A DNA stretch of 44,345 bases, from the NCBI RefSeq assembly GCF_016901035.1, contig NZ_JAFEUF010000001.1:1-44345 (forward strand), in the 5' to 3' direction. The notes beneath the pieces were generated by a model. The model was not told where the DNA came from, did not search any database, and saw nothing but the letters and a program-made list of their open reading frames with translations. This document shows, one piece after another, positions 24,237 through 33,925 of this stretch. The stretch's first letter is position 1. Each line of letters opens with the position of its first letter. Source of the stretch: Streptomyces durocortorensis (GTDB lineage: Bacteria; Actinomycetota; Actinomycetes; Streptomycetales; Streptomycetaceae). The position numbers and the translations under genes are program-made.

Positions 24237-25604
24237 TCAGCCAGTTGCCCCGGCCGGAGCCGAACCGGCGTCTCCCTTGCCCGCACCCGAGTCGGCGGCC
24301 TTGTCCGCGCCGGCGGCCGCGGGCTTGTCCGCGGGCCGGGCGGCGTCCGGCCGGTTGCCCAGGTAGGAGGACCAGCCCGTCTTGGGCGCCTCGCCGACGC
24401 CGAGCGTGGTGAGCTTGGCCAGCGTCTGCGGGTCCTGCGCGTCCAGCCAGTCGACAAGCTGCCGGAAGGACACGCAGCGCACACCTTCCTTGGTGCACAC
24501 CTTCGCGATGGTCTCCTCGATGGCGCGCATGTAGGTGCCACCGTTCCAGGACTCGAAGTGGTTGCCGATGATCAGGGGCGCCCGGTTGCCGCTGTACGAG
24601 CGGTCGAAGGCCTGGAGCAGGCCGTCCCGCATCTGGTTCCCCCAGAACTCGTGCTGGGAGGGGTCTCCCTGGGTGGCCGTGCCGGACTGGTTGACCATGA
24701 AGTTGTAGTCCATCGAGAGGGTCTCGAAGGCGCGGCCCGGCATCGGGACGAGCTGGAGCGGAATGTCCCAGACCCCGCCCTTCTTCTGGGGCCAGACCTG
24801 GTTGCCCACGCCGCTGGAGTCGTAGCGGAAGCCCATGGTCCGGGCGGCGGCGACCATGTTCTTCTGGCCTTCGAGGCAGGGGGTGCGGGCGCCGATCAGT
24901 TCCTTCTCGTAGTCGAAGGGGAGCGGCGCCTCACCCTTCAGCTCCGGGGTGTTGGTCTTCCAGCCCTTGACGAAACCTTTCGCCTGGCTGATCTCGCTCT
25001 TCCACTCATCGACGGACCAGGTCCCGACGCCGCCGTCCGCGCCGCAGAAGTGGCCGTTGAAGTGGGTGCCGATCTCGTTGCCGTCCTTCCAGGCGGCGCG
25101 GACCTCGGCGAGGGTGTCACGGATGCCCTCGGTGTCGTTGAAGCCGATGTCGGAACGGCCCGGAGCGTGCTGGGGCGGGCTGTAGAGGTCCTTCTTCTCC
25201 TCCGGCAGCAGGTACACACCACTCAGGAAGTACGTCATCTTGGCGTTGTACTTCTTGGCCACGCCACGGAAGTGCGAGAAGAGCTTCTGGCTGTCCTCCC
25301 CGGCGCCGTCCCAGGAGAACACCACGAACTGGGGCGGCTTCTCGCCGGGCGCGAGACGTTCGACGGCCGGCATGTTCGGCTGGACGCCGGTGAAGGCGGT
25401 GGACCCGTCCCCGATGAGCTTGACCGCGTTCTTCGGGGCGTTGGCGGGCGGGTTCTCCTTGGCACCGTGGGCGCCCTTCTCCGCGTCGGTCTCCGCACCC
25501 CCGGACGCAGACCCTCCGGATCCGGATCCGGAACAGCCCGCGAGAACGGCGACCAGGGCCGTGGTCATGACGCCCAAGGCGATCCTCTTCGTGGCGGCCA
25601 TCAT
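24237..25604 (-). CDS. Lipoprotein polysaccharide deacetylase-like protein
   Basis: 455 residues with a lipoprotein signal (TALVAVLAGC lipobox, then a Ser/Gly linker), so it is secreted and membrane-anchored. The body shows NodB-fold signatures: VVFSWDGAGED (catalytic/metal Asp region), EIGTHFNGHFCG (the H-x4-H type metal site), RTPCLEGQKNM and a late conserved GNHFESW. It may deacetylate a cell-wall or extracellular glycan; substrate unknown. The tail after residue ~415 is Ala/Asp/Gly-rich and disordered. ATG 25604 is chosen, with AAGGAAGAGGG upstream and the signal peptide starting there. Divergent from acsA. Confidence 0.8.
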   Translation of the reverse strand: MMAATKRIALGVMTTALVAVLAGCSGSGSGGSASGGAETDAEKGAHGAKENPPANAPKNAVKLIGDGSTAFTGVQPNMPAVERLAPGEKPPQFVVFSWDGAGEDSQKLFSHFRGVAKKYNAKMTYFLSGVYLLPEEKKDLYSPPQHAPGRSDIGFNDTEGIRDTLAEVRAAWKDGNEIGTHFNGHFCGADGGVGTWSVDEWKSEISQAKGFVKGWKTNTPELKGEAPLPFDYEKELIGARTPCLEGQKNMVAAARTMGFRYDSSGVGNQVWPQKKGGVWDIPLQLVPMPGRAFETLSMDYNFMVNQSGTATQGDPSQHEFWGNQMRDGLLQAFDRSYSGNRAPLIIGNHFESWNGGTYMRAIEETIAKVCTKEGVRCVSFRQLVDWLDAQDPQTLAKLTTLGVGEAPKTGWSSYLGNRPDAARPADKPAAAGADKAADSGAGKGDAGSAPAGATG

Positions 25605-26013
25605 CCGCCCACCCTCTTCCTTGCAGGTTATTTGCGTTGAAGTGCCGACACGGCGCGGCCAAATTCGCACGCGGTCCCGGACAGGGAAGAGCGACATACC
25701 GAATGAAAAGCTTCTTATTCACCAATAAGAGTTATCGACTAGCCCGAACGACTCCGGCCTGAACCGGACGCGCCCCGCGCCCGTGCAACCAGATGACCCC
25801 GTTCCGCATCGCACCCCCGGCGCACCCCGCAGGGGGGCCGGAAATGCCGCGCGCCACGCGTCGTTCGGCGGCCCTCGACCGCGGAGCGGGATCATGGCTC
25901 CATACACGAAGAGACAGGTCTAAACCAATTCCCGGCAGACCCTTGTCACCCGGCCTCGCGCCTGATGAGCTATGCCCCGGGACACAACGGACACCCTGGG
26001 ACTGGGAGAAGTC
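25605..26013. promoter_or_regulatory. Divergent promoter region of deacetylase and acsA with AT-rich dyad
   Basis: A 409-base intergenic region. CTTATT-CACC-AATAAG (25714-25729) is a perfect inverted repeat in the most AT-rich part, about 110 bases upstream of the deacetylase start and 285 from acsA. Operator or promoter-associated dyad; no regulator is identified. Confidence 0.4.
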
Positions 26014-27972
26014 GTGAGCAACGAGAGCCTGGCCAACCTGCTTCGGGAAGAGCGGAAGTTCGCTCCGCCTGCCGAGCTGGCCGCCAACGCCAACGTCACC
26101 GCAGAGGCGTACGAGCAGGCCGAGGCGGACCGGCTGGGCTTCTGGGCCGAGCAGGCCCGCCGCCTGACGTGGGCCACCGAGCCGACCGAGACCCTCGACT
26201 GGAGCAACCCGCCCTTCGCCAAGTGGTTCGCGGACGGCAAGCTGAACGTCGCGTACAACTGCGTGGACCGCCACGTCGAGGCGGGCAACGGCGACCGGGT
26301 CGCCATCCACTTCGAGGGCGAGCCGGGCGACAGCCGGGCCATCACCTACGCGGAGCTGAAGGACGAGGTCTCCCGCGCCGCCAACGCGCTGACCGAACTG
26401 GGCGTCGGCAAGGGCGACCGGGTCGCCGTCTACCTGCCGATGATCCCCGAGGCCGCCGTCGCGATGCTGGCCTGCGCCCGCATCGGCGCCGCGCACTCCG
26501 TGGTCTTCGGCGGCTTCTCGGCCGACGCCATCGCCGCCCGTATCAAGGACGCGGACGCCAAGGTCGTCATCACGGCCGACGGCGGCTACCGCCGCGGCAA
26601 GCCGTCCGCGCTCAAGCCTGCCGTCGACGACGCGGTCTCCCGCTTCGAGAACGTCGAGCACGTCCTCGTCGTCCGCCGTACCGGTCAGGACACCGCCTGG
26701 ACCGAGGGCCGCGACGTCTGGTGGCACGAGATCACCGCCCGGCAGTCCGCCGAGCACACCCCCGAGGCCTTCGAGGCGGAGCAGCCGCTCTTCATCCTCT
26801 ACACCTCGGGCACCACGGGTAAGCCGAAGGGCATCCTGCACACCTCCGGCGGCTACCTCACGCAGGCCTCGTACACGCACAGCGCGGTCTTCGACCTCAA
26901 GCCGGAGTCCGACGTCTACTGGTGCACCGCCGACATCGGCTGGGTGACCGGCCACTCCTACATCGTCTACGGGCCGCTGGCCAACGGCGCGACGCAGGTC
27001 ATGTACGAGGGCACGCCCGACACCCCGCACCAGGGCCGGTTCTGGGAGATCGTGCAGAAGTACGGCGTCACGATCCTCTACACGGCCCCGACGGCGATCC
27101 GTACGTTCATGAAGTGGGGCGACGACATCCCCGCGAAGTTCGACCTGAGCAGTCTCCGGGTCCTCGGTTCGGTCGGTGAGCCGATCAACCCCGAGGCGTG
27201 GATGTGGTACCGGAAGAACATCGGCGCCGACAAGTGCCCCATCGTGGACACCTGGTGGCAGACCGAGACCGGCGCCATGATGATCTCGCCGCTGCCCGGT
27301 GTGACGGAGACGAAGCCGGGAAGCGCCCAGCGCGCACTGCCGGGCATCTCCGCCACCGTGGTCGACGACGACGCCAACGAGGTGCCGAACGGCGGGGGCG
27401 GCTACCTCGTCCTCACCGAGCCGTGGCCCTCCATGCTCCGCACCATCTGGGGCGACGACCAGCGCTTCATCGACACCTACTGGTCGCGCTTCGAGGGCAA
27501 GTACTTCGCGGGCGACGGCGCGAAGAAGGACGAGGACGGCGACGTCTGGCTGCTCGGCCGGGTCGACGACGTCATGCTCGTCTCCGGGCACAACATCTCC
27601 ACCACCGAGGTCGAGTCCGCCCTCGTCTCCCACCCCTCGGTCGCCGAGGCAGCCGTGGTCGGCGCCGCCGACGAGACGACCGGCCAGGCCATCGTGGCGT
27701 TCGTGATCCTGCGCGGTACGGCGACCGCCTCCGACGAGCTGGTCGCGGAGCTGCGCAACCACGTCGGCGCGACGCTCGGCCCGATCGCCAAGCCCAAGCG
27801 GGTGCTGCCGGTCGCCGAGCTGCCGAAGACCCGGTCCGGCAAGATCATGCGCCGGCTGCTGCGCGATGTCGCCGAGAACCGCGAGCTGGGCGACGTCACG
27901 ACGCTGACCGACTCCTCGGTGATGGACCTGATCACCACCCAGCTGCCGTCCTCCTCGTCCGACGAGGACTGA
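26014..27972 (+). CDS. acsA: Acetyl-CoA synthetase (AMP-forming)
   Basis: 652 residues, the usual length. Makes acetyl-CoA from acetate, ATP and CoA. Family landmarks: [22 protein letters not shown] (P-loop), [58 protein letters not shown] (hinge) and [15 protein letters not shown], whose Lys is the site of regulatory acetylation in AcsA enzymes. GTG 26014 is chosen because GGGAG lies six bases upstream and SNESLANLL begins the family; a longer ATG form at 25972 has no support. A strong terminator hairpin follows at 28012. The equivalent mycobacterial cluster also carries acs. Confidence 0.97.
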   Translation: MSNESLANLLREERKFAPPAELAANANVTAEAYEQAEADRLGFWAEQARRLTWATEPTETLDWSNPPFAKWFADGKLNVAYNCVDRHVEAGNGDRVAIHFEGEPGDSRAITYAELKDEVSRAANALTELGVGKGDRVAVYLPMIPEAAVAMLACARIGAAHSVVFGGFSADAIAARIKDADAKVVITADGGYRRGKPSALKPAVDDAVSRFENVEHVLVVRRTGQDTAWTEGRDVWWHEITARQSAEHTPEAFEAEQPLFILYTSGTTGKPKGILHTSGGYLTQASYTHSAVFDLKPESDVYWCTADIGWVTGHSYIVYGPLANGATQVMYEGTPDTPHQGRFWEIVQKYGVTILYTAPTAIRTFMKWGDDIPAKFDLSSLRVLGSVGEPINPEAWMWYRKNIGADKCPIVDTWWQTETGAMMISPLPGVTETKPGSAQRALPGISATVVDDDANEVPNGGGGYLVLTEPWPSMLRTIWGDDQRFIDTYWSRFEGKYFAGDGAKKDEDGDVWLLGRVDDVMLVSGHNISTTEVESALVSHPSVAEAAVVGAADETTGQAIVAFVILRGTATASDELVAELRNHVGATLGPIAKPKRVLPVAELPKTRSGKIMRRLLRDVAENRELGDVTTLTDSSVMDLITTQLPSSSSDED

Positions 27973-28011
27973 CCGCTCCGTCCAAACAGACACATACAGC
28001 GGTACGACTCC

Positions 28012-28044
28012 GATGGGCATCCGGCGACGCGCCGGGTGCCCATC
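28012..28044 (+). terminator. acsA terminator
   Basis: GATGGGCATCCGGCG (28012-28026) pairs with CGCCGGGTGCCCATC (28030-28044): 15-bp stem, one T/G-type mismatch, 3-base loop, 39 bases past the acsA stop. No T-run, as usual in Streptomyces. Confidence 0.75.
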
Positions 28045-28221
28045 AGGCATACGAACCGACGATCACCTCGTGCGATCACACCTCCGGACGCCCCAGGTAG
28101 GGTGGGCGCTTCACCGACACGTTCGGACAACTTCAGAGAAAATCTCCACAGGGGCGCCGGGAAGTCTGGTCGGCATGTGATCAGTCATGCCCGCACACCG
28201 CCCGACCTGGAGGTCTCTCTC

Positions 28222-29634
28222 GTGGCACCGCCCAACCCGCCCACACCCACGCCACCTCAGCGTTCGCTGCTCGGCAGGCTCTCGCTCCCCGAGCGGAACT
28301 ACGTGGCGGAGGCCCTCCGTACCGAGACGGTCGGCGGCGTGCTGCTGCTGGTGGCGGCGGTCGCGGCACTCGTCTGGGCCAACGCCTTCGGCGGCTCGTA
28401 CGAGGAGGTCAGCGACTTCCACTTCGGCCCCGGCGCCCTCGGCCTGGACCTCTCCGTGGCGCACTGGGCGGCGGACGGGCTGCTCGCCGTCTTCTTCTTC
28501 GTCGCCGGTGTGGAGCTGAAGCGCGAACTGGTCGCGGGCGAACTCCGCGACCCGAAGGCCGCGGCCCTCCCCGTGGTGGCGGCCCTGTGCGGCATGGCCG
28601 TGCCCGCCCTCGTCTACTTCCTCACCACCGTCATCGGCGGCGGCTCGACGGACGGCTGGGCGGTCCCCACGGCGACCGACATCGCCTTCGCCCTCGCCGT
28701 CCTCGCGGTGATCGGCACCTCGCTGCCGTCCGCACTGCGCGCATTCCTGCTCACCCTCGCCGTCGTCGACGACCTCTTCGCGATCCTGATCATCGCGGTG
28801 TTCTTCACCTCGGACCTGAACTTCCTGGCCCTCGGCGGGGCCGTCGTCGGCCTGGCCGTCTTCTACCTCCTGCTCCGCTTCGACGTACGCGGCTGGTACG
28901 TCTACGTCCCGCTCGCCCTGGTCATCTGGGGCCTGATGTACAACAGCGGCATCCACGCCACCATCGCCGGTGTAGCCATGGGCCTGATGCTGCGCTGCAC
29001 CCGTCGCGAGGGCGAGAAGCACTCCCCCGGCGAGCACATCGAGCACCTGGTCCGCCCGCTGTCGGCCGGGATCGCCGTCCCGCTGTTCGCCCTGTTCTCG
29101 GCCGGGGTCGCGCTGAACGGCGAGGCGCTGGCGGGCGTCTTCACCCGGCCCGAAACGCTCGGCGTCGTCCTCGGTCTCGTCGTCGGCAAGACGGTCGGCA
29201 TCTTCGGCGGCACCTACCTCGCCGCCCGCTTCACCAAGGCGGAGCTGAACAAGGACCTGGCCTGGGCGGATGTCCTGGCGCTCGCCTCGCTCGCCGGCAT
29301 CGGGTTCACCGTCTCGCTACTCATCGGCGAGCTCGCCTTCGAGGGCGATCCGGAGATGATCAACGAGATCAAGGCCGCCGTCCTGCTCGGTTCACTGACC
29401 GCGGCCCTGCTCGCCTGTGTGCTGCTCAAACTCCGGGTACGCAAGTACCAGGAGCTGTACGAGGCCGAGGAGCTGGACGAGGACGAATCCGGGGTACCGG
29501 ACGTGTACGAGCAGGATGATCCGGAATATCACCTGCGGATGGCCGCCATTCTGGAGCGCAAGGCGGCCGAACACCGCCGTCTCGCGGAAGAGCGGGCGGG
29601 GGCAGCGAGCGACAAGCCGAACAGTCCGGCATGA
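28222..29634 (+). CDS. nhaA: Na+/H+ antiporter NhaA
   Basis: 470 residues and about twelve hydrophobic helices. NhaA hallmarks: FFFVAGVELKRELVAGEL, VPTATDIAFALAVLAVIG and LAVVDDLFAILIIA, which contains the paired aspartates of the ion-binding site, plus a conserved late helix AGIGFTVSLLIGELAF. It exchanges sodium for protons at the plasma membrane for pH and salt balance. GTG 28222 is chosen with GGAGG eight bases upstream; earlier in-frame codons encode a non-homologous leader. The C-terminal ~65 residues are an acidic, charged cytoplasmic tail (LYEAEELDEDESG...EYHLRMAAILERKAAEHRRLAEE), longer than in E. coli NhaA. Confidence 0.95.
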   Translation: MAPPNPPTPTPPQRSLLGRLSLPERNYVAEALRTETVGGVLLLVAAVAALVWANAFGGSYEEVSDFHFGPGALGLDLSVAHWAADGLLAVFFFVAGVELKRELVAGELRDPKAAALPVVAALCGMAVPALVYFLTTVIGGGSTDGWAVPTATDIAFALAVLAVIGTSLPSALRAFLLTLAVVDDLFAILIIAVFFTSDLNFLALGGAVVGLAVFYLLLRFDVRGWYVYVPLALVIWGLMYNSGIHATIAGVAMGLMLRCTRREGEKHSPGEHIEHLVRPLSAGIAVPLFALFSAGVALNGEALAGVFTRPETLGVVLGLVVGKTVGIFGGTYLAARFTKAELNKDLAWADVLALASLAGIGFTVSLLIGELAFEGDPEMINEIKAAVLLGSLTAALLACVLLKLRVRKYQELYEAEELDEDESGVPDVYEQDDPEYHLRMAAILERKAAEHRRLAEERAGAASDKPNSPA

Positions 29635-29674
29635 TCTGACATCGGATGTGTCGAAGACGGAGAGGGAGTCAGGG

Positions 29675-30214
29675 ATGAGCGACCCCGGCAACTACGCGGG
29701 CAGTGCGGACCGCAGCATCGGGCAGCTGGTCGCCTCGGCGACGGCCGAGATGTCCGCGCTGGTGCACGACGAGATCGCCCTGGCGAAGGCGGAGGTGCGG
29801 CAGGACGTCAAGCGCGGGGCGATCGGCAGCGGGGCGTTCATCGCCGCGGGTGTACTGCTGCTGTTCACGATGCCGATGCTGAGCTTCGCGGCCGCGTACG
29901 GGATCCACAACCTGGGCCTGGGCCTGGCGTGGTCCTTCCTGATCGTGGCCGGCGCGTTCATCCTCCTGGCCGCTCTGATCGCGTTCATCGGCCTGCGGAA
30001 GTTCAAGAAGATCAAGCCGCCGGAGAAGTCCATCGCCTCCGCCAAGCAGACCGCCGCCGTTCTGCAGAACGCCAAGCCGCACCCGCGTCCGTCGATCGAG
30101 GCCGCCGCGATCATCGAGCGCTCCGCCGTCTCCGGCAGTTCGCTGGCGAAGAAGGGCATCGAGAGCGGCACCGGTAAGGATCAGGCCGCCGCTGTGTCAC
30201 GCTCGTCCACATGA
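29675..30214 (+). CDS. Holin-like (DUF1469-type) membrane protein
   Basis: 179 residues. The N-terminus (SIGQLVASATAEMSALVHDEIALAKAEV) is the amphipathic helix typical of the actinobacterial phage-holin-3_6/DUF1469 family. Two transmembrane helices follow (GAFIAAGVLLLFTMPMLSFAAAYG; LAWSFLIVAGAFILLAALIAFIGL), then a basic, Ala-rich cytoplasmic tail. The ATG at 29675 has a GGAGAGGGAG stretch upstream. It overlaps the next gene by four bases (ATGA), so the two are translationally coupled. Despite the family name it is a chromosomal membrane protein, not evidence of a prophage. A like protein (Rv3669) precedes ephE in mycobacteria. Confidence 0.82.
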   Translation: MSDPGNYAGSADRSIGQLVASATAEMSALVHDEIALAKAEVRQDVKRGAIGSGAFIAAGVLLLFTMPMLSFAAAYGIHNLGLGLAWSFLIVAGAFILLAALIAFIGLRKFKKIKPPEKSIASAKQTAAVLQNAKPHPRPSIEAAAIIERSAVSGSSLAKKGIESGTGKDQAAAVSRSST

Positions 30215-31305
30215 CCGTTCCCCATTCCAGCGCGTTCGGCCCGACGGGTCCGGTGCCCCCCGGGGGCCCGGCCGCCCCGGCCGACGAGGCGTCCCCGGCC
30301 GATCAGGCAGCTCCTGCGGGCCAGGCTTCTCCGGCCGGCCGGGCAGCCCCGGCCGACCAGGCCCCGGGCCCGATGGGCCGGACCGGGGCCGGGGGGCCGG
30401 TGCGGCTCGACGGCCCCTGGGCCCACCGCGACGTGGCGGCCAACGGTGCGCGCTTCCACATCGCGGAGCTGGGCGACGGGCCGCTGGTGCTCCTGCTGCA
30501 CGGCTTCCCGCAGTTCTGGTGGACCTGGCGCCACCAGATGACCGCGCTCGCCGACGCGGGCTTCCGGGCGGTCGCGATGGACCTGCGCGGGGTGGGCGGC
30601 AGCGACCGCACCCCGCGCGGTTACGACCCGGCCAACCTGGCCCTCGACGTCACCGGCGTGATCCGCTCCCTCGGTGAGCCCGACGCGGCCCTGGTCGGCC
30701 ACGACCTCGGCGGGTACCTCGCCTGGACGGCCGCCGTGATGCGGCCCAAGCTGGTCCGCCGGCTCGTCGTCTCCTCGATGCCGCATCCGCGCCGCTGGCG
30801 GTCCTCGATGCTGTCGGACTTCGCCCAGTCGCGGGCCGGTTCGTACGTCTGGGGCTTCCAGCGCCCGTGGCTGCCGGAGCGTCAACTCCTGGCGGACGAC
30901 GCCGAGCTGGTGGGGAGCCTCATCCAGGACTGGGCGGGCCCCCGCACCCCGGAGTTCCCCGACGAGGAGACCCTGGACGTCTACCGGCGGGCCATGAGCA
31001 TCCCCTCGACCGCCCACTGCTCGATCGAGCCGTACCGCTGGATGGTGCGGTCGATGGCGCGTCCGGACGGGGTCCAGTTCAACCGGCGGATGAAGCGCCC
31101 GGTCCGGGTGCCCACACTGCACCTGCACGGGTCGCTCGATCCGGCGGTCCGCACCCGCAGTTCGGCCGGGTCCGGCCAGTACGTCGAGGCGCCCTACCGG
31201 TGGCGACTTTTCGACGGTGTCGGGCACTTCCCGCACGAGGAGGACCCGATCGGCTTCTCCACCGAACTCATCAACTGGCTCAAGGACCCCGAGCCGGACC
31301 GGTAG
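30211..31305 (+). CDS. Alpha/beta hydrolase, epoxide-hydrolase-like (EphE type)
   Basis: 364 residues. After a ~55-residue low-complexity leader rich in Ala, Pro, Asp and Gln with repeating PADQA/PAGQA units, the hydrolase fold begins: LLLHGFPQFWWTWRHQ (oxyanion HGFP, epoxide-hydrolase type), AMDLRGVGGSD, nucleophile elbow GHDLGGYLAW (Asp nucleophile), LHGSLDPAVR (acid Asp) and GVGHFPHEE (catalytic His). Asp as nucleophile and the HGFPQFWW motif favour an epoxide hydrolase over an esterase. In mycobacteria ephE occupies the same position. The repeat leader may be a Streptomyces addition of no catalytic role; a start further in (ATG 30373) would remove most of it. Confidence 0.85.
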   Translation: MTVPHSSAFGPTGPVPPGGPAAPADEASPADQAAPAGQASPAGRAAPADQAPGPMGRTGAGGPVRLDGPWAHRDVAANGARFHIAELGDGPLVLLLHGFPQFWWTWRHQMTALADAGFRAVAMDLRGVGGSDRTPRGYDPANLALDVTGVIRSLGEPDAALVGHDLGGYLAWTAAVMRPKLVRRLVVSSMPHPRRWRSSMLSDFAQSRAGSYVWGFQRPWLPERQLLADDAELVGSLIQDWAGPRTPEFPDEETLDVYRRAMSIPSTAHCSIEPYRWMVRSMARPDGVQFNRRMKRPVRVPTLHLHGSLDPAVRTRSSAGSGQYVEAPYRWRLFDGVGHFPHEEDPIGFSTELINWLKDPEPDR

Positions 31306-31340
31306 CCTCCGGCCCCGCCTGGGCACAGGTGTCCGACGAA

Positions 31341-31374
31341 CAGCCAATTGCCTGCCGCATAGGCCAATTGGCTG
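31341..31374. terminator. AT-centred inverted repeat after the hydrolase gene
   Basis: CAGCCAATTG (31341-31350) and CAATTGGCTG (31365-31374) form a perfect 10-bp dyad with a 14-base loop, 36 bases past the hydrolase stop and 47 before the next small gene. Could be a terminator or an operator for the small gene. Confidence 0.45.
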
Positions 31375-31420
31375 ACTCGCGCACGATTACCGACCTTGGG
31401 TCACGGGCAGACGTCGGGGT

Positions 31421-31624
31421 ATGGGCTGGACGCACGACTTCACTGACGAAGCACGCAACCGCCGCTCCACCGTCTCAGCCGGTGTGAGCACTCATGAGGG
31501 GGGCGGCCCTCGCGGCCGGGTGCACCAAGTGCATGACCTTCACCGTTCCCGTCTCGGGATTTCCCGCATCCTCCGCCGTCGGGCCCGCTGGGTCTCGGCA
31601 CGGCTCCGCCACCCCCGTAACTGA
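31421..31624 (+). CDS. Possible small basic protein, unknown
   Basis: 67 residues (begins MGWTHDFTDEARNRRS), Arg/His-rich, predicted pI clearly basic. Support is modest: GGGGT just before the ATG, third codon positions mostly G or C, and a hairpin directly after its stop (31636-31668). I do not recognise it. It could equally be an untranslated stretch. Confidence 0.4.
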   Translation: MGWTHDFTDEARNRRSTVSAGVSTHEGGGPRGRVHQVHDLHRSRLGISRILRRRARWVSARLRHPRN

Positions 31625-31635
31625 CCCTCGCCGAA

Positions 31636-31668
31636 GGCCCCCGGGCGCTCTTGAAGCTCCCTGGGGCC
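31636..31668. terminator. Bidirectional terminator hairpin
   Basis: GGCCCCCGGG (31636-31645) and CCTGGGGCC (31660-31668) form an imperfect GC-rich stem between the small plus-strand ORF and the minus-strand marP 3' end (31699). Confidence 0.5.
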
Positions 31669-31698
31669 CCTAAGGCATGTCCGGGGCCCCTCAGGCGT

Positions 31699-32904
31699 TC
31701 AGAGGGCGCAGCCCTGGCTGTCGACCTGCTGGTTGGCGGCGCGGCCGATCTCGATGTCCTCGCGGATCTCGTCCGCCGTCAGCGCGTATCCGGTGTCCGG
31801 GTCATCGAGCGACTTCGCGAACACCACTCCGTACACCTTTCCGTCCGGAGTGAGCAGCGGGCCGCCCGAGTTGCCCTGGCGCACCGTCGCGAAGAGCGAG
31901 TACACATCGCGGCGCACCGTGCCCCGGTGGTAGATGTCCGGGCCGTCGGCGTCGATGCGGGCGCGGACGCGGGCCGAGCGCACGTCGTACGCGCCGTTCT
32001 CCGGGAAGCCCGCGACGATCGCGCTGTCGCCGGTCTCCGCGTCGTCGTCCGGGCCGGTGAACTGCAGCGGCCTGGCCTGGAGATCGGGGACGTCCAGGAC
32101 CGCGATGTCGCGCTGCCAGTCGTAGAGGACGACCTTCGCGTCGTACAGCCGGCCCTCGCCGCCGATCTGGACGGTGGGCTCGTCCACGCCGCCGACCACG
32201 TGGGCGTTGGTCATCACCCGGCGCTCGGAGAAGACGAAGCCGGTCCCTTCGAGGACCTTGCCGCAGCTCGGGGCCGTCCCCACGACCTTGACGATCGACT
32301 GCTTGGCGCGGGCGGCGACCGGGCTGCCCACGAGGGCCGGGTCCGGGGCCTTGACCTCGGTGATCGGCTCGTTGGCGAACGGGCTGAAGACCTGCGGGAA
32401 GCCGTTCTGCGCGAGGACGGAGGAGAAGTCCTGGAACCAGCTGGGCGCCTGGTTCGGCATCACCCGGTCGACGCCGAGCAGCACCGAGGAGGTGCGGACC
32501 TCCTTGCCGAGGGTCGGGAGCGAGGTGCCCGCCAGCAGCAGGCCGATCATCCAGGCCACCAGCAGCATCGCCACCACGTTGACCAGGGCGCCGCCGGTGG
32601 CGTCCAGGGCGCGCGCGGGCGACCACGTGATGTACCGGCGGAGTTTGTTGCCCAGGTGGGTGGTGAAGGCCTGGCCGATAGAAGCACAGATGATCACGAT
32701 GACGACCGCGCCGATGGCGACCGCCGTGGAGACCTCGGCGTCCTCGGTCACCCGGCCCCAGATCACCGGCAGCAGGTAGACAGCGACGAGGCCGCCCCCG
32801 AGGAAGCCGATCACCGACAGGATGCCGACGACGAAACCCTGGCGATAGCCGATGACCGCGAACCACACGGCAGCCAGCAGCAGCAGGATGTCCAGCACGT
32901 TCAC
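31699..32904 (-). CDS. marP: MarP-like membrane serine protease (CvpA domain plus trypsin-like domain)
   Basis: 401 residues. Residues 1-130 carry four hydrophobic helices in the CvpA/colicin V production pattern (VLDILLLLAAVWFAVIGYRQGFVVG). The periplasm-facing domain is chymotrypsin-like: H235 in TNAHVVGG, D266 in WQRDIAVLDV, S346 in RQGNSGGPL. C214 and C399 could form the disulfide known for MarP. In mycobacteria MarP maintains cytoplasmic pH under acid by processing a peptidoglycan hydrolase; whether it does so here is unknown. GTG 32904 is chosen at the start of the first membrane helix; GAGG lies nine bases upstream. Downstream of the CoA-nudix gene in the same direction, as in M. tuberculosis (Rv3671c-Rv3672c). 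Confidence 0.9.
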   Translation of the reverse strand: MNVLDILLLLAAVWFAVIGYRQGFVVGILSVIGFLGGGLVAVYLLPVIWGRVTEDAEVSTAVAIGAVVIVIICASIGQAFTTHLGNKLRRYITWSPARALDATGGALVNVVAMLLVAWMIGLLLAGTSLPTLGKEVRTSSVLLGVDRVMPNQAPSWFQDFSSVLAQNGFPQVFSPFANEPITEVKAPDPALVGSPVAARAKQSIVKVVGTAPSCGKVLEGTGFVFSERRVMTNAHVVGGVDEPTVQIGGEGRLYDAKVVLYDWQRDIAVLDVPDLQARPLQFTGPDDDAETGDSAIVAGFPENGAYDVRSARVRARIDADGPDIYHRGTVRRDVYSLFATVRQGNSGGPLLTPDGKVYGVVFAKSLDDPDTGYALTADEIREDIEIGRAANQQVDSQGCAL

Positions 32905-32995
32905 CGTCTGTAGCCTCGCAGTTTCGTCACCTGGCCCGTCGGTGGTGACGGGGTCCGGGCCGGGCCCGGAACAGCGCAGCAGGACAGCCAGCGTG

Positions 32996-33757
32996 TCATG
33001 CGCGCCAGTCGAGCGGCACCTGTCTGGACCTGTCCCAGGGGCGTTCCCATCCCGCGTAGTGCACAATCCGGTCGATCACTCCGGCCGTGAAACCCCAGAC
33101 CAGGGCTGATTCGACCAGGAATGCAGGGCCGCTGTGCCCGCTCGGGTGAACAGCCGTGGCCCGGTTCGCGGGATCCGTGAGATCCGCCACGGGAACGGTG
33201 AAGACCCGGGCCGTCTCGGCCGGATCGACCACACCGACCGGGCTGGGCGCCCGCCACCAGCCGAGCACGGGCGTCACGACGAAGCCGCTGACCGGGATGT
33301 AGAGCCGGGGCAGCACGCCGAAGAGCTGGACGCCCCGGGGGTCGAGCCCGGTCTCCTCCTCGGCCTCGCGCAGCGCCGCCCGCAGGGGGCCGGTGGTGGC
33401 CTGGTCGCCGTCCTCGGGGTCCAGCGCGCCGCCGGGGAAGGACGGCTGGCCGGCATGGGAGCGCAGCGTCCCGGAGCGCTCCATGAGCAGCAGCTCGGGC
33501 CCGCGCTCCCCCTCGCCGAACAGGACCAGGACGGCGGACTGCCGGCCCGCCCCGCTCTCGGGCGGCAGGAAGCGGCTGAGCTGCTGCGGCCGGACGGTGC
33601 GCGCGGCACCGACGACGGGGTCGAGCCAGGCAGGCAGGCCGTCGGTGGTGACGTCGACGGCCATGCCGGGGACACGGCTGACGGGGCCGTGGCCCTGCGG
33701 GCTCCCGGCGGGGCCGTTCCCGGCCTGCGCCGTGCTGTGTGTATGCGTGTGCGTCAT
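32996..33757 (-). CDS. CoA pyrophosphatase-like nudix hydrolase
   Basis: 253 residues. The CoA-type signature LLMERSGTLRSHAGQPSFPGG stands directly before the nudix box GGALDPEDGDQ...ALREAEEETGL, the arrangement of NudL/PCD1-type enzymes that cleave CoA to phosphopantetheine and adenosine bisphosphate. The residues before ~60 are His/Thr/Gly-rich and poorly conserved. ATG 33757 has GGGGG upstream; ATG 33664 (MAVDVTTDGLPAWL) is an alternative nearer the conserved core. Located upstream of marP in a likely operon. Confidence 0.88.
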   Translation of the reverse strand: MTHTHTHSTAQAGNGPAGSPQGHGPVSRVPGMAVDVTTDGLPAWLDPVVGAARTVRPQQLSRFLPPESGAGRQSAVLVLFGEGERGPELLLMERSGTLRSHAGQPSFPGGALDPEDGDQATTGPLRAALREAEEETGLDPRGVQLFGVLPRLYIPVSGFVVTPVLGWWRAPSPVGVVDPAETARVFTVPVADLTDPANRATAVHPSGHSGPAFLVESALVWGFTAGVIDRIVHYAGWERPWDRSRQVPLDWRA

Positions 33758-33925
33758 AGGCACCCCCGTCGATTCACAACGCGTGTCGTCGGCCATTTCG
33801 TTCCGAGCCGCTCCGTCCTGGGGAAGGAATCCGCCCTGAGGGTGAACCTCAGGAATCAATCCGCCCGGGGGTTGAGCCGTTCCCGGGCCGGTCCGGGCCG
33901 ATTCGGCCGAGGCCCCTCACACGCC

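Noticed and set aside
25732-28050. A 772-residue frame antisense to acsA
   Set aside because: Composition (Val/Gly/Asp/Arg-rich) is that of high-GC antisense; acsA on the plus strand is unambiguous.
29675-30214. Prophage remnant because of a holin-like gene
   Set aside because: This membrane-protein family is chromosomal in actinobacteria and sits in a conserved core block with no other phage genes nearby.
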